Below, in pieces: positions 20,006 through 29,285 of a stretch of 64,000 nucleotides of DNA. A program made the position numbers and the translations under genes. Location of the stretch: positions 124,001 to 188,000 of the forward strand of contig CANNFA010000001.1 of the NCBI GenBank assembly GCA_947503765.1. The letters run 5' to 3'. The notes beneath the pieces were generated by a model. It was not told the origin of the DNA and ran no database searches. It worked only from the letters and a program-made list of their open reading frames with translations. Origin of the DNA: an uncultured Paracoccaceae bacterium (GTDB lineage: Bacteria > Pseudomonadota > Alphaproteobacteria > Rhodobacterales > Rhodobacteraceae). Numbering within the stretch: position 1 is the first letter of the stretch; each line of letters starts with the position of its first letter.

Positions 20006-20940
20006 CACATCGCCCCCGCGGCGATCACGCCCAGCGCCGCCGAGGCCAGCCGCGCCGCCGCCTTCTGGCTGCGCGAGGTCAGCAGGATCGGCACCTTCGC
20101 GCCCAGCACCAGCCCGCCGGCGCAGCAGCCCATCCCCAGCACCATCAGCTTGAACACCGCGTTGCCGGTGGTGATGTTGGGGGTCACGACGATGTCGGCA
20201 TTGCCGGCCACGGGGCTGACATAGTTCTTCATCCGCGCGGCTTCGGCCGACAGGATGAGGTCCATCGCGATCGGGCCGGCCACGTCGGCCTCGGGCAGAT
20301 GGGTCCGGGCCCAGGCCGCGATCTCGGCGCTTTCGACGGTGTTGACGACAGAGGCGATCGGGTCTTCGGTCGGGGCCAGCAGCGCGGCGCGCGGCCGCTC
20401 GACACCCAGCACCTGCGCCAGCCGCACGGCATGGGTCAGGCAGGCCTGCCGCGTCTCGATCGACGGGTCGACATTGAGCGCGGCATCGGTCAGCAGCATC
20501 GGCCGGTCGGCGCCCGGCGCTGTGATGTGGAACACATGGCCGCAGCGCGCCCCCGGCTCGCGCAGCCCGGCGCGGGTGGGCAGCAGCCCGCGCAGGAAGG
20601 TTGTGGTGTGCAGCTGGCCCTTCATGATCGCGTCCGCCTCGCCGGTGCGGGCCAGTTCGGCGGCCTTCGACGCCGCCTCGGCATGGGGCGCGTGGACCAG
20701 CCGCAATTGCGAGATGTCATAGCCGATTTCCGCCGCGGCATCGCGGATCTTGTCCACGTCGCCGATCAGGATCGGCTCTGCCATGCCCGCGCCGGCCGCC
20801 TCGCGGATACCCTCGAGCGGGGCGGCGGCACCGGCATTGACCAGCGCGACGCGCGGCACGCCGTGGCGGCGGGCCTGGTCAAGCAGGCGCTGCGGCACCG
20901 TGGGCGGGGTCTTGCAGAGGAAGGGATAGGGATCGGACAT
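20005..20940 (-). CDS. phosphate acetyl/butyryltransferase
   Basis: 311-residue PTA/PTB family protein: VALVNAGAAAPLEGIREAA, ADAIMKGQLHTTTFLRG, and the C-terminal ADIVVTPNITTGNAVFKL substrate-binding block. It forms acyl phosphate from acyl-CoA and feeds the kinase encoded directly after it. Many alphaproteobacterial homologues are the C-terminal part of a MaoC-PTA fusion; here only the transferase domain is present with its own ATG at 20940. Confidence 0.87.
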   Translation of the reverse strand: MSDPYPFLCKTPPTVPQRLLDQARRHGVPRVALVNAGAAAPLEGIREAAGAGMAEPILIGDVDKIRDAAAEIGYDISQLRLVHAPHAEAASKAAELARTGEADAIMKGQLHTTTFLRGLLPTRAGLREPGARCGHVFHITAPGADRPMLLTDAALNVDPSIETRQACLTHAVRLAQVLGVERPRAALLAPTEDPIASVVNTVESAEIAAWARTHLPEADVAGPIAMDLILSAEAARMKNYVSPVAGNADIVVTPNITTGNAVFKLMVLGMGCCAGGLVLGAKVPILLTSRSQKAAARLASAALGVIAAGAM

Positions 20941-21074
20941 GCGGCGGCTCCGGTGGCGGTTGCGGTCTTGGCGCGCGGTAGAGCATGATCGGCGCCGCTG
21001 CGCCAGTTGCGCAAGGCGGGATTTGCGTATTTGCAACGAGAAGAAGCAGCAAGGCGCGCCCGAAAAGGCAGAGG

Positions 21075-21875
21075 TCAGCCGTCCAGCAGCGCCCGGCACA
21101 GCGGCGACGCCGGATCGGCCAGCCCGTCGATCACGTCGAAATGGTGCCGGCCCGGCGCGACATGCAGCGTGCAGTCCGGCCACGCCTCGGCCAGCAGCCG
21201 CGCCTGGCGCAGGAATTCCGGCCGCTCGTCGCCGCCGACCCAGGCGGTCGCCGGCACGCCCGGCAGCGGCGCCAGGAGCGCGGGGCTTTCGGCCGCGATC
21301 TCGGCGGCGTCGAGGTGCAGACCGGCATTCATCGCGGTGCGCGCCAGCGGGCCGAGGTCGTGCAGGCCGCTGATCGACACCACCCGCGCGAGGCGGGCTT
21401 GCAGGTCCGGTGCCAGCGGCGATCCGGCGCAGGCCATGCGCGCGGCAAGGTGGCCGCCGGCGGAATGGCCGGTCAGCCGGATCGGCCCCGGCACCCGCGC
21501 CGCCGCCGCGCCGATCGCGGCCGCGATCTCGGCGCCGATCCGGGCGATGCGCGCCTCGGGGGCCAAGGTGTAGCCGGGCATCGCCACGGCCCAGCCGGCC
21601 CGCAGCGGCCCCGCCGCCAGATGCGACCAGAAGGACGGGGCGAATTTCATCCAGTAGCCGCCATGCACGAAGACCGCGAGGCCGGCGGGCGGCGCATCGG
21701 GCAGGAACAGATCGAAGCGGTTTCGCGCGCCCGGCCCGTAGGCGAGATCCTGCAATGCCGGATCCTGCCCGGCCCGGAAGGCTGCCGCGGCCTTTTCCCA
21801 GCGGCCCGGATAGGCCGCCGCATCCGCGATGTGGGCGCCGTTCGCATAGGCGTCGTCCCAGTCGAAATCCTGCAC
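21075..21875 (-). CDS. alpha/beta hydrolase, arylformamidase-like
   Basis: 266 residues from a GTG with AAGGAG 8 nt upstream. Oxyanion motif HGGYW, nucleophile elbow GHSAGGH, late Asp (VGGDERPEF) and His (GRHHFDV) give a complete triad. HGGYW and the overall length match kynurenine formamidase/esterase relatives. It lies 68 bp downstream of the papain-like gene on the same strand, so it may belong to that operon instead of to tryptophan breakdown; no other kyn genes are present. Confidence 0.78.
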   Translation of the reverse strand: MQDFDWDDAYANGAHIADAAAYPGRWEKAAAAFRAGQDPALQDLAYGPGARNRFDLFLPDAPPAGLAVFVHGGYWMKFAPSFWSHLAAGPLRAGWAVAMPGYTLAPEARIARIGAEIAAAIGAAAARVPGPIRLTGHSAGGHLAARMACAGSPLAPDLQARLARVVSISGLHDLGPLARTAMNAGLHLDAAEIAAESPALLAPLPGVPATAWVGGDERPEFLRQARLLAEAWPDCTLHVAPGRHHFDVIDGLADPASPLCRALLDG

Positions 21876-21943
21876 CCTGCCGCTCCTTCGCTGTTTCCTG
21901 CGCCTGCCCTAGCACATTCCGCGTGCCGGGCGGAAACGCGCCA

Positions 21944-23962
21944 TCATTCCAGCGTAGTGCCCGCTTGCCAAGCCGCCGCCGGCAGGGCGGCATCGAGCAT
22001 CCTGTCCGATGCCCAGCTTTCCTGCGCCATGCGGCGGACCCTGTCATGCGCGGCGGCCGGAACCTCGGCGACGTCCGAGCGGCGCTGGGGCTGGTCGTGG
22101 AACAGGTAGAGCCGCGACAGGAACTGCTCGAACTCCAGCGATGCCTCGCCGTGCCGCTCGCCGTTCCCGGCGGTGGAGACGGCGACACCGCATCCCCAAT
22201 CCTGGCCGCTGTCGTTGTTCGGGTTGTAGAAATACACCCGCATCTCGCCGCTGCGGCCCGGCGCGACACGCAGGATCGTGATCGCGTGCCAGCCGACGAA
22301 GGTTCCCGTGGTGTCGGTGAAGGCGATGCCGGCCGGCTGCGGGTGGATCAGGGGGCGGTTTCCGTTGTGCTCGGGGTGGTAGCTTTGGTGAAAGCGCGCG
22401 ATGAAGCCATCGTAATCGACAAGGCGTCCGGTCGCGACATCCACCGCCACCACGCAATCGCGCCGGACCCACCAGCCATGGAATTCGGGGTTGATCCAGC
22501 GATGCGGATCGCCCTCGCGGCCGGCGCAAAGCCGCCCCATCTCGGCATAGATCCGGTCGAGATGCGGCACCAGCAGGACCGAAAGCGGATCGGCGTCGAT
22601 CGGGCCGGCGCCGCCAAGGCCGGCCGGCAGGGTCGCGGATTCGATCGGCGTGCCTTCGAAATGCATCTGGATGGTGTCAAGCTCCGCCGCCTCCAGCACC
22701 AGGTGCAGCAGGTAGTCGGGATCGTTCAGCGCCCACATGGAAATGGCACGCGCCGACTGGCAGGTCGGGTTGGCGCCCTGGCCGACGCCAAGCGGCAGCC
22801 CGATCACCTCGAGCGCGCCGGCCAGCAGGATCGTCGCTGCCGGCGTTTCGTGCCCGAAGCCCAGCGCGATGCGCGCGCGCACGGCGGCGCACAGGTCGAT
22901 GCGCAGCACCCGCTTCAGCGCCGGAGCGATCGGCGCGTAATGCAGCACGCCGCGATCCAGCAGGGCCGACAGGCCGTAGACCGCCTGCGGCGTGTAGAGG
23001 CTGACGGCCGCGCGGATCAGATCCTCGATCAGGCTGCCGTAGTGGCGCCAGCAATCCAGCCCGGTTGACCCCAGGCCCAGCGCCTCGGGCACCAGGTCGC
23101 GGTCGGCATTGTCCAGCGTCCAGAGCAGAAAGGCGACGTGGTAGTCCGAGACCAGCCCGGTATCGTGCATCGACCGCGCAAAGCCCATCGCCTCGCGCGA
23201 CAGGCCGGGATCGTCCATGGCGCCCAGCCGGTCCAGATAGGCATCGAGCCCCGGATCGGCGCGCGTCTCGGCCGTGGGGCCGAACAGCGCGCCGACCAGG
23301 CGTTCGGCGCCAAGGCGTTCCGCCCCCGGCTCGCTGCCCTGCCGGTTCAGCGCGACGGCGATCTGCGCGATCATGTCCTTGACCGCGCCGACCTGCACCG
23401 GGCGCTGTTCCAGGATGCGCCAGATCTCGTCGACCAGAACGCCCAGCACGTCGCGCAGCCCCACGCGGTCCGAGATGAACCGCAGCAGGCGGGCATTGAC
23501 CTCTTCGCGGCCGTCCAGCGCGCGGCTCGCCTCGTCCGAGAAGCGGAAGAACCGCTTGAGGTTCAGCGCCAGCACCTGGGTCAGGAAGTTGCGCGCGTGA
23601 TCGCGCCCCAGCGCGGGATGGCTGCCGGTGCCGTTCGCGATGTTCAGCAACCGCAGCAGGCTTGCGGTTTCGAGCGCGGCAAGGCGCGCGTCGTCGCTGT
23701 CCAGCGTGGTGCCCACGAGCTGCGGCAGCAGCGCGGAGGGATAGTCCCAGTCGGACCCGGCGAACAGCCCCGCCGCATCCATCCGGCCCGCACGCTCAAG
23801 GATCGGCTCGAACCCACCCGCCTTGCGGACCAGCCGGCTCAGAACGTCCAGAACCGGCCCGCGGTGCCGCTGCTTGGCGAACGGGCGCGCCTGTTCCAGA
23901 CGGTCCAGCGCGACATCAAGCGTGCCGGCCAGCCGGGCCGTGTCGTCTGTGGCTTCGGTCAT
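21944..23962 (-). CDS. large protein of unknown function with papain-like catalytic pattern
   Basis: 672 residues, no signal peptide or membrane helix. Residues 1 to about 385 look mainly helical and unlike any domain I recognise. Residues about 390-590 show the spacing of a clan-CA cysteine peptidase: Gln395 and Cys401 (GQGANPTCQSARAISMW, six residues apart as Gln19/Cys25 in papain), His559 (VGWHAITI) and Asn580 (YFYNPNNDSGQDWG). The start lies 20 bp after the ATP-grasp gene, so the two are co-transcribed. Peptidase, amidase or transglutaminase-like chemistry are all possible; the fold assignment is mine and needs a profile search. Confidence 0.6.
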   Translation of the reverse strand: MTEATDDTARLAGTLDVALDRLEQARPFAKQRHRGPVLDVLSRLVRKAGGFEPILERAGRMDAAGLFAGSDWDYPSALLPQLVGTTLDSDDARLAALETASLLRLLNIANGTGSHPALGRDHARNFLTQVLALNLKRFFRFSDEASRALDGREEVNARLLRFISDRVGLRDVLGVLVDEIWRILEQRPVQVGAVKDMIAQIAVALNRQGSEPGAERLGAERLVGALFGPTAETRADPGLDAYLDRLGAMDDPGLSREAMGFARSMHDTGLVSDYHVAFLLWTLDNADRDLVPEALGLGSTGLDCWRHYGSLIEDLIRAAVSLYTPQAVYGLSALLDRGVLHYAPIAPALKRVLRIDLCAAVRARIALGFGHETPAATILLAGALEVIGLPLGVGQGANPTCQSARAISMWALNDPDYLLHLVLEAAELDTIQMHFEGTPIESATLPAGLGGAGPIDADPLSVLLVPHLDRIYAEMGRLCAGREGDPHRWINPEFHGWWVRRDCVVAVDVATGRLVDYDGFIARFHQSYHPEHNGNRPLIHPQPAGIAFTDTTGTFVGWHAITILRVAPGRSGEMRVYFYNPNNDSGQDWGCGVAVSTAGNGERHGEASLEFEQFLSRLYLFHDQPQRRSDVAEVPAAAHDRVRRMAQESWASDRMLDAALPAAAWQAGTTLE

Positions 23963-23982
23963 GTAAAGCTGCGCCTCTCGTT

Positions 23983-25209
23983 TCAGACATAAAAGTCCAG
24001 ATCCTCCTGGTGTTTCAAGAGATCGCGCAGCTTATGCGCATCCTCGCCGAAGAAATAGGCCAGACCCCAATGGGTGCCGAAGGCGCTGCGCTTGGCGACC
24101 TTCTGTTCCATCGGATCGGACAATTCGTGGAACTCGAAATAGGGGTGATTGGCGGTTTCCTCGGGGATGGCGAGCTGGCTGACCACCCGGCGGCGCGGAT
24201 AGACCCCGAAACAGCCGGCATGGCCCTTCGCATCCTCGACGGCCCTGGGAAAGAAGGCGTCGATCTCGTCCTGGGTAGTCTTGGGGTCGAACATCAGCAC
24301 CAGCCCCTGATAGCCGTTGAAGCCATAGGCGCGCTCGATCAGCTCCAGCGCGTTGAAGCCGGGCGGGCGATAGGCGACCTCTCCGAAATACAGCTTGTTG
24401 TCGCTGGTCAGGAAATATTCCGGGTGGATGAAGCCGAAATCTATGTCGAAGGTCTCGATCAGTTTCTCGATCTCTTCGGTGATGCGCGCGCGGTGCGCCT
24501 CCAGCTCGGGCGTGGCGGGGACAAAGACCGAATAGCCCAGCGTCACGTATTCCGAGATGTTCAGGAACTGGACCTTGCGATCCTTGATCCAGGCCTCGAC
24601 GGCGAATTCCCACCCGTCCAGGTGCGATTCCAGCAGCGCGGGGAATTCCTCGTCGGGGATGTTGTCGACATCTTCGGGGGTGCGGATGACGCGGTGCCCG
24701 GCCGTGCCCGACTTGTCGAAAGCCTTGAAGTGGATCGGATCGTTCGGGTCGCCCTCCAGCTTGAGCAGGGTCTGGTTCACGCGCTTGAGAAACCGGATCA
24801 CGTCGCCCCGGTCATGCGCCTCTTCGAACACGCCCACGCGGATCCCGCCCAGCTGCGCACGGCGCTTCATCAGCGACTTGTCGCGGAACAGCATCGACTG
24901 GCCCAGAAGCCGCGGGTTGCCCAGCAGGACCGAGTTGATCGCGCCGGCCCATTCCACCGTTTCCTCGAACAGCGGGATGGCGACGTCGACGCCTTCGTCC
25001 TTCAGGCGGTGCGCCAGTTCGTGCGAACGCTCGTTCAGCCGGTCGAAATCCCACGGGATGAACGGGATGTCGTTCTGTGTGCAGTACTCCTCTGCCCAGG
25101 GCGGGGCGACCACCACGTAACGGCGGTCGAACCGGTCGACCGCGTCGATGGCGTTCAGGCTCCAGCCCAGCAAGGCGATGTAGCCTTTCTCGGGGTTTTT
25201 GGTCGTCAT
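23983..25209 (-). CDS. ATP-grasp family ligase of unknown substrate
   Basis: 408 residues from the ATG at 25209 (GGGAGA 6 nt upstream). ATP-grasp features in order: RDKSLMKRRAQLGGIRV (about 109-125), FKAFDKSGTAGHRV with Lys162, the hinge Glu region WEFAVEAW (about 200-207), HPEYFLTSDNKLYF and the Mg-binding GEVAYRPPG (276-284). Such enzymes join a carboxylate to an amine via acyl phosphate. N-terminal NAD-like/pre-ATP-grasp segment GYIALLGWSLNAIDAVDRF. First gene of an operon with the papain-like protein; substrate cannot be inferred. Confidence 0.8.
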   Translation of the reverse strand: MTTKNPEKGYIALLGWSLNAIDAVDRFDRRYVVVAPPWAEEYCTQNDIPFIPWDFDRLNERSHELAHRLKDEGVDVAIPLFEETVEWAGAINSVLLGNPRLLGQSMLFRDKSLMKRRAQLGGIRVGVFEEAHDRGDVIRFLKRVNQTLLKLEGDPNDPIHFKAFDKSGTAGHRVIRTPEDVDNIPDEEFPALLESHLDGWEFAVEAWIKDRKVQFLNISEYVTLGYSVFVPATPELEAHRARITEEIEKLIETFDIDFGFIHPEYFLTSDNKLYFGEVAYRPPGFNALELIERAYGFNGYQGLVLMFDPKTTQDEIDAFFPRAVEDAKGHAGCFGVYPRRRVVSQLAIPEETANHPYFEFHELSDPMEQKVAKRSAFGTHWGLAYFFGEDAHKLRDLLKHQEDLDFYV

Positions 25210-25474
25210 GTTTTCTCCCACTTTGCGAACCGGGACTGCCCGGTGACAAGACGGCCGCCCTGCAAAGCGCAGGCCCATAGGCGAAGGTCTCGAAGGGAAA
25301 ACGAAACCGGCGACCGTGTCGTCTGGTTAGGTTGTGGGCATGACCTATGGCGCGCCCGGCGGAAGGCAAGCGCGGGGCGAAACCCGCCGCGACCGGCGCC
25401 GCCCGGTGTCGACAATTCCGCGGCATGGGTCTACGGGACAGAACGAAATGGCACGAACAGGACGGGAAGACGAC

Positions 25475-26119
25475 ATGATCACTCCGAAAGAGGCAAGCGC
25501 GCGAACGCTGGACATATGCCGCATGGCGCCGATGATCCCGGTGCTGGTGATCGAGAATGCCGCCGTCGCCGAGCCGCTCGCGCGGGCGCTGATCGCCGGC
25601 GGGCTGCCGGTGCTGGAGGTGACGCTGCGCACCCCGGCCGCGTTGAACGCGATTCGCGCCATGGCAGGCGTCGAGGGCGGCGTCGTGGGCGCGGGCACCG
25701 TCCTGACCGAGGCGGACGCGGCCGCCGCGAAGGAGGCCGGCGCGCAATTCGCCGTATCGCCGGGCGCGACCGACGCGCTGTGCGCCGCCTGCGAGAAGCT
25801 GGACCTGCCGCTGCTGCCCGGCGCGGTCACCGCGACCGAGATCATGCGCCTGATCGAGCGCGGCTATACCACGGCCAAGTTCTTTCCGGCCGAGACGTCG
25901 GGCGGCACCGCCGCGCTCAAGGCGCTGGGGGCGCCGCTGCCGCAGGTCACGTTCTGCCCGACCGGCGGGCTGAACCAGAACAACGCGGCCGCCTACCTGG
26001 CGCTCAGCAACACCGTCTGCGTCGGCGGCGGCTGGGTCACCCCGGCGGACATGATCGCGGCCGGCGACTGGGACGGGATCGAGGCGCTGGCGCGCAAGGC
26101 GGCCGCCCTGCCCCGCTGA
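25475..26119 (+). CDS. eda: 2-dehydro-3-deoxy-6-phosphogluconate aldolase (KDPG aldolase)
   Basis: Cleaves KDPG to pyruvate and glyceraldehyde 3-phosphate, last step of the Entner-Doudoroff pathway. 214 residues: PVLVIENAAVAEPLARAL, catalytic Glu in LEVTLRT, GAGTVL, and Schiff-base Lys in YTTAKFFPAE, then CPTGGLN. ATG at 25475 preceded by GGGAAG. Divergent from the ATP-grasp gene with a 265-bp spacer in which I see no clear operator. zwf and pgl lie 6 kb away; edd is not in the window. Confidence 0.94.
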   Translation: MITPKEASARTLDICRMAPMIPVLVIENAAVAEPLARALIAGGLPVLEVTLRTPAALNAIRAMAGVEGGVVGAGTVLTEADAAAAKEAGAQFAVSPGATDALCAACEKLDLPLLPGAVTATEIMRLIERGYTTAKFFPAETSGGTAALKALGAPLPQVTFCPTGGLNQNNAAAYLALSNTVCVGGGWVTPADMIAAGDWDGIEALARKAAALPR

Positions 26120-26131
26120 CGCCGCGCGCCG

Positions 26132-26392
26132 TCAGGACCGGCGCGTCCCCGCCCCGCCGCGCCGCCGGGGGGCATGCGCCGGGGCCAGCCCCGCGCGCAG
26201 CACCTCGGTCATCGGATGTTCCGGCGCGCCGTAGCGCGCCAGAAGCGCCCGGATCGCGGGCTGGGGCGGGGCGTCCACGGGACGTTGCAGCGCCCAATCC
26301 ATGAAGATCGAGCGGCATTCCTCGGGGCGAATCCCCTCGATCCGGTAGGCTTCGCGGATCACGCCGGTCGGGTCGTTCGGGTCTTTTTCCAC
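26132..26392 (-). CDS. small conserved hypothetical protein downstream of glnE
   Basis: 86 residues from a GTG start with AGGAGA 8 nt upstream, 11 bp after the glnE stop. Acidic N-terminus (EKDPNDPTGVIREAYRIEGI), ECRSIFMDWAL in the middle and a basic Arg-rich tail. No recognised domain; position suggests co-transcription with glnE. It converges with eda. Confidence 0.65.
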   Translation of the reverse strand: MEKDPNDPTGVIREAYRIEGIRPEECRSIFMDWALQRPVDAPPQPAIRALLARYGAPEHPMTEVLRAGLAPAHAPRRRGGAGTRRS

Positions 26393-26403
26393 GGCACTCT
26401 CTC

Positions 26404-29187
26404 CTATTCGTCGGGCATGGGGCGGTCCAGCGCGGCGGTGACGATTGTCCCCGCCTCGTCCGCGAGATCGCCCAGTTCTGCGGCCAGCGCCTCGATGCTT
26501 TCCGCGCCGGTCTGGCGAAGCAGGAAATCGCGCCCGCCCTCGCCCAGATCCTCGATGCGCAGGGCCTCGCCGGTCAAAAGCCGGGCCGCGGCCTGAAGCT
26601 GCCAGAACCGCTCATGCGCGGCGGTCAGGCGTTCCACCTCCGGGGCGCGCAGCCAGCCGACCGCTTGCCCCGCCGCTAGCTGGCCGGCCGTTCCGCGCGC
26701 CGCGTCGCCGGACAGCAGCGCCGCGGCCTGCGCGATCAGCTCGACATCGCGAAGCCGGCCGGAGCCGCGCTTGGCCTCCCACGGGGTCGCGGCCGGTTTC
26801 GCGGCTGCCAGCCGGGCGCGCATGTCGGCCACGTCCGCCAGCACCTTGGCCGCGTCGCGCGGCGCCGCGATCACCTGTTCGCGGAACGCCTCTATGTCGG
26901 CCGCCAGCGCCGCCGATCCGGCGACGACGCGCGCGCGGGTCAGCGCCAGATGCTCCCAGGTCCAGGCCTCTTCGGTCTGGTAGCTGCGGAACGCGGGCCA
27001 GGACGTGGCGACCGGCCCCTGCCGCCCCGACGGGCGCAGCCGCATGTCCACCTCGTACAGCGTACCCTCGGCCATCGGCGCGGTCAGCGCGGTGATCAGC
27101 GCCTGGGTCAGGCGGGCGTAGTAGATGCGCGCGGCCAGCGGGCGGCGGCCCTCGGACGCCTCGGCCCCGCCTGCGTCGTAGATCACGATCATGTCCAGAT
27201 CCGAGCCCTGCGTCAGCCGCGCCGCGCCCAGCGATCCCATGCCCAGCAAAGCCGCGCCGCGCCCCGGCGGCGGGCCGTGCCGCGCGGCAAAGGCGTCCTC
27301 GACCACCGGCCAGAGCGCGGCCAGAACCGCCTCGGCCAGCGCCGCATATTCGCGCCCGGCCTCGCGCGGGTCGATCAGCCCGCGCAGGAAATGCACGCCG
27401 ATGCGGAACCGCCATTCCTTCTGCCAGCGGCGGGCGGCGTCCAGCTTGCGCTCGTAATCCTCCTCTGCCGCCATCGCGGCGGCCAGCGCGGCGCACAGAT
27501 CGTCCTGCTCGGGCCAGGGGGCAAAGAACGACCCGCCGATCACCGCGTCGAAGACCTGCGCGTTGCGGCCCAGATATTGCGACAGCGCCGGCGCGGTGGC
27601 GGCGATGTCCACGATCAGGTCGATCAGCTGCGGGTTCGCCTCGAACAGCGAGAACAGCTGCACCCCGGCAGGCAGCCCGCGCAGGAAGGCGTCGAACTGC
27701 TCCAGCGCCTCGGCGGGGCGCGCGGCCTTGTCCAGCCGGCCCAGAAGGTCGGGTTTCAGCCGCTTGAAGACCTCCTTGGCACGGGTGGACCGCAGCGCGG
27801 GGTAGGAATACCAGCGATCGACGACGGCGCGGGTTTCCTCGGTGATCGCGGGCGCGGCGGCGGTCTCGTGCGGGGCAAAGAAGCCCTCGATCCGCGTGTG
27901 AACCTCCGACAGCCGGTCCAGCAATTCGGCGCGCAGATCCGGCTCGTCCCGGTCCATGAAGGCGGCGAGCCGCGCGAAGCCCTCGGCATCGGCGGGCAGC
28001 AGATGGGTCTGCGCGTCGGCGATCATCTGCACCCGATGCTCGACCTCGCGGTGAAAGCGGTAGGCGTCGGTCAGCGTGCCTTGCAGATCGCCCGGCACCC
28101 AGCCCTTGGCGGTCAGCCGCGCCAGCCCCTCGACCGTGCCGCGCACCCGCAACGACGGATCGCGCCCGCCGGCGATGATCTGCCGGGTCTGGGTGAAGAA
28201 CTCGATCTCGCGGATGCCGCCGCGGCCCAGCTTCATGTCGTGCCCGTCCAGCGTGATCGGCCCGCCCAGCCCCTTGTGCGCGCGGATCCGCAGCCGCATG
28301 TCATGCGCATCCTGGATCGCTGCGAAATCGAGATGCTTGCGCCAGACGAACGGCGTCAGGATCTCCAGGAACCGCCCCCCCGCCGCCAGATCGCCCGCGC
28401 AGGGCCGCGCCTTGACATAGGCGGCGCGCTCCCAGGTGCGCCCGACGCTTTCGTAATAGCTCTCCGCCGCCTCCATCGACAGGCAGACCGGGGTGACCGC
28501 CGCATCGGGGCGCAGCCGCAGGTCGGTGCGGAACACGTAGCCCTCGGCGGTGATTTCCGACAGCAGCGCCATGGCATTGCGGGTGGCGCGCACCAGCGAC
28601 GCGCGCGCCTCGTGGTAATCGTCGCGGTACCGCTCGCCGTCGAACAGCACGATCAGGTCGATGTCGGACGAATAGTTCAGCTCGTGCGCGCCCATCTTGC
28701 CCATCGCCAGCGCGAACAGGCCCGCCGCATCCGCGATGTCGTCCTCGGTGGCGCCGGGTAGCTTGCGACGCGCGATCTCGCGCGCGACGGTGGATTTCAG
28801 CGCGCGGCCCACCGCCAGATCGGCGAAATCGGTCAGCGCGGCCGTCACCTCCTCCAGCCGCCAGACGCCGCCCAGATCGGCCAGCGCGACCAGCAGCGCG
28901 ACGCGGCGCTTGGCCTGCCGCAGCCCGGATTTCAGCGCCCCGTTCTCGAGCACGCGCACCGCGTCCAGCACCTCCTGCAGCGCGGCCTCGGGCGTGCCCG
29001 CCAGCGCGCCGCCCAGCCAGCCGGCCTCCTGCGCGGTCAGCGCGCCGAGATGGGGGCTGCACCCGGCGGCGCCAGCGACCAGCGCGGCCAGTTCGGGCGG
29101 CAGATCGGGCAGTTGCGCCGCCGCCTCGCGGCCCCGGTCGGGGTCGAAAGGGCGCGGGCAGCGGGTGAGGCGGGCGGCGAACGACAT
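26404..29187 (-). CDS. glnE: bifunctional glutamine synthetase adenylyltransferase/deadenylylase
   Basis: Controls glutamine synthetase by adding or removing AMP at the conserved Tyr, in response to PII and glutamine. 927 residues with two nucleotidyltransferase domains: N-terminal deadenylylase with YSSDIDLIVLFD and C-terminal adenylylase with QGSDLDMIVIYD; each is followed by a helical GlnD-UR_UTase domain. ATG at 29187 chosen because composition upstream changes. Its targets glnA (Tyr397 present) and effector glnB are 6.5-8.3 kb downstream in this window. Confidence 0.95.
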   Translation of the reverse strand: MSFAARLTRCPRPFDPDRGREAAAQLPDLPPELAALVAGAAGCSPHLGALTAQEAGWLGGALAGTPEAALQEVLDAVRVLENGALKSGLRQAKRRVALLVALADLGGVWRLEEVTAALTDFADLAVGRALKSTVAREIARRKLPGATEDDIADAAGLFALAMGKMGAHELNYSSDIDLIVLFDGERYRDDYHEARASLVRATRNAMALLSEITAEGYVFRTDLRLRPDAAVTPVCLSMEAAESYYESVGRTWERAAYVKARPCAGDLAAGGRFLEILTPFVWRKHLDFAAIQDAHDMRLRIRAHKGLGGPITLDGHDMKLGRGGIREIEFFTQTRQIIAGGRDPSLRVRGTVEGLARLTAKGWVPGDLQGTLTDAYRFHREVEHRVQMIADAQTHLLPADAEGFARLAAFMDRDEPDLRAELLDRLSEVHTRIEGFFAPHETAAAPAITEETRAVVDRWYSYPALRSTRAKEVFKRLKPDLLGRLDKAARPAEALEQFDAFLRGLPAGVQLFSLFEANPQLIDLIVDIAATAPALSQYLGRNAQVFDAVIGGSFFAPWPEQDDLCAALAAAMAAEEDYERKLDAARRWQKEWRFRIGVHFLRGLIDPREAGREYAALAEAVLAALWPVVEDAFAARHGPPPGRGAALLGMGSLGAARLTQGSDLDMIVIYDAGGAEASEGRRPLAARIYYARLTQALITALTAPMAEGTLYEVDMRLRPSGRQGPVATSWPAFRSYQTEEAWTWEHLALTRARVVAGSAALAADIEAFREQVIAAPRDAAKVLADVADMRARLAAAKPAATPWEAKRGSGRLRDVELIAQAAALLSGDAARGTAGQLAAGQAVGWLRAPEVERLTAAHERFWQLQAAARLLTGEALRIEDLGEGGRDFLLRQTGAESIEALAAELGDLADEAGTIVTAALDRPMPDE

Positions 29188-29285
29188 GGTGCGTTTCTGC
29201 GGCGCAGGCCCCCGCCGGTCAAGGCCGTCCCGCCCTTGCGCCCGCGCGCGCCGCCGGTAAAGTCCCGCCAACGGAGGATACCGGC

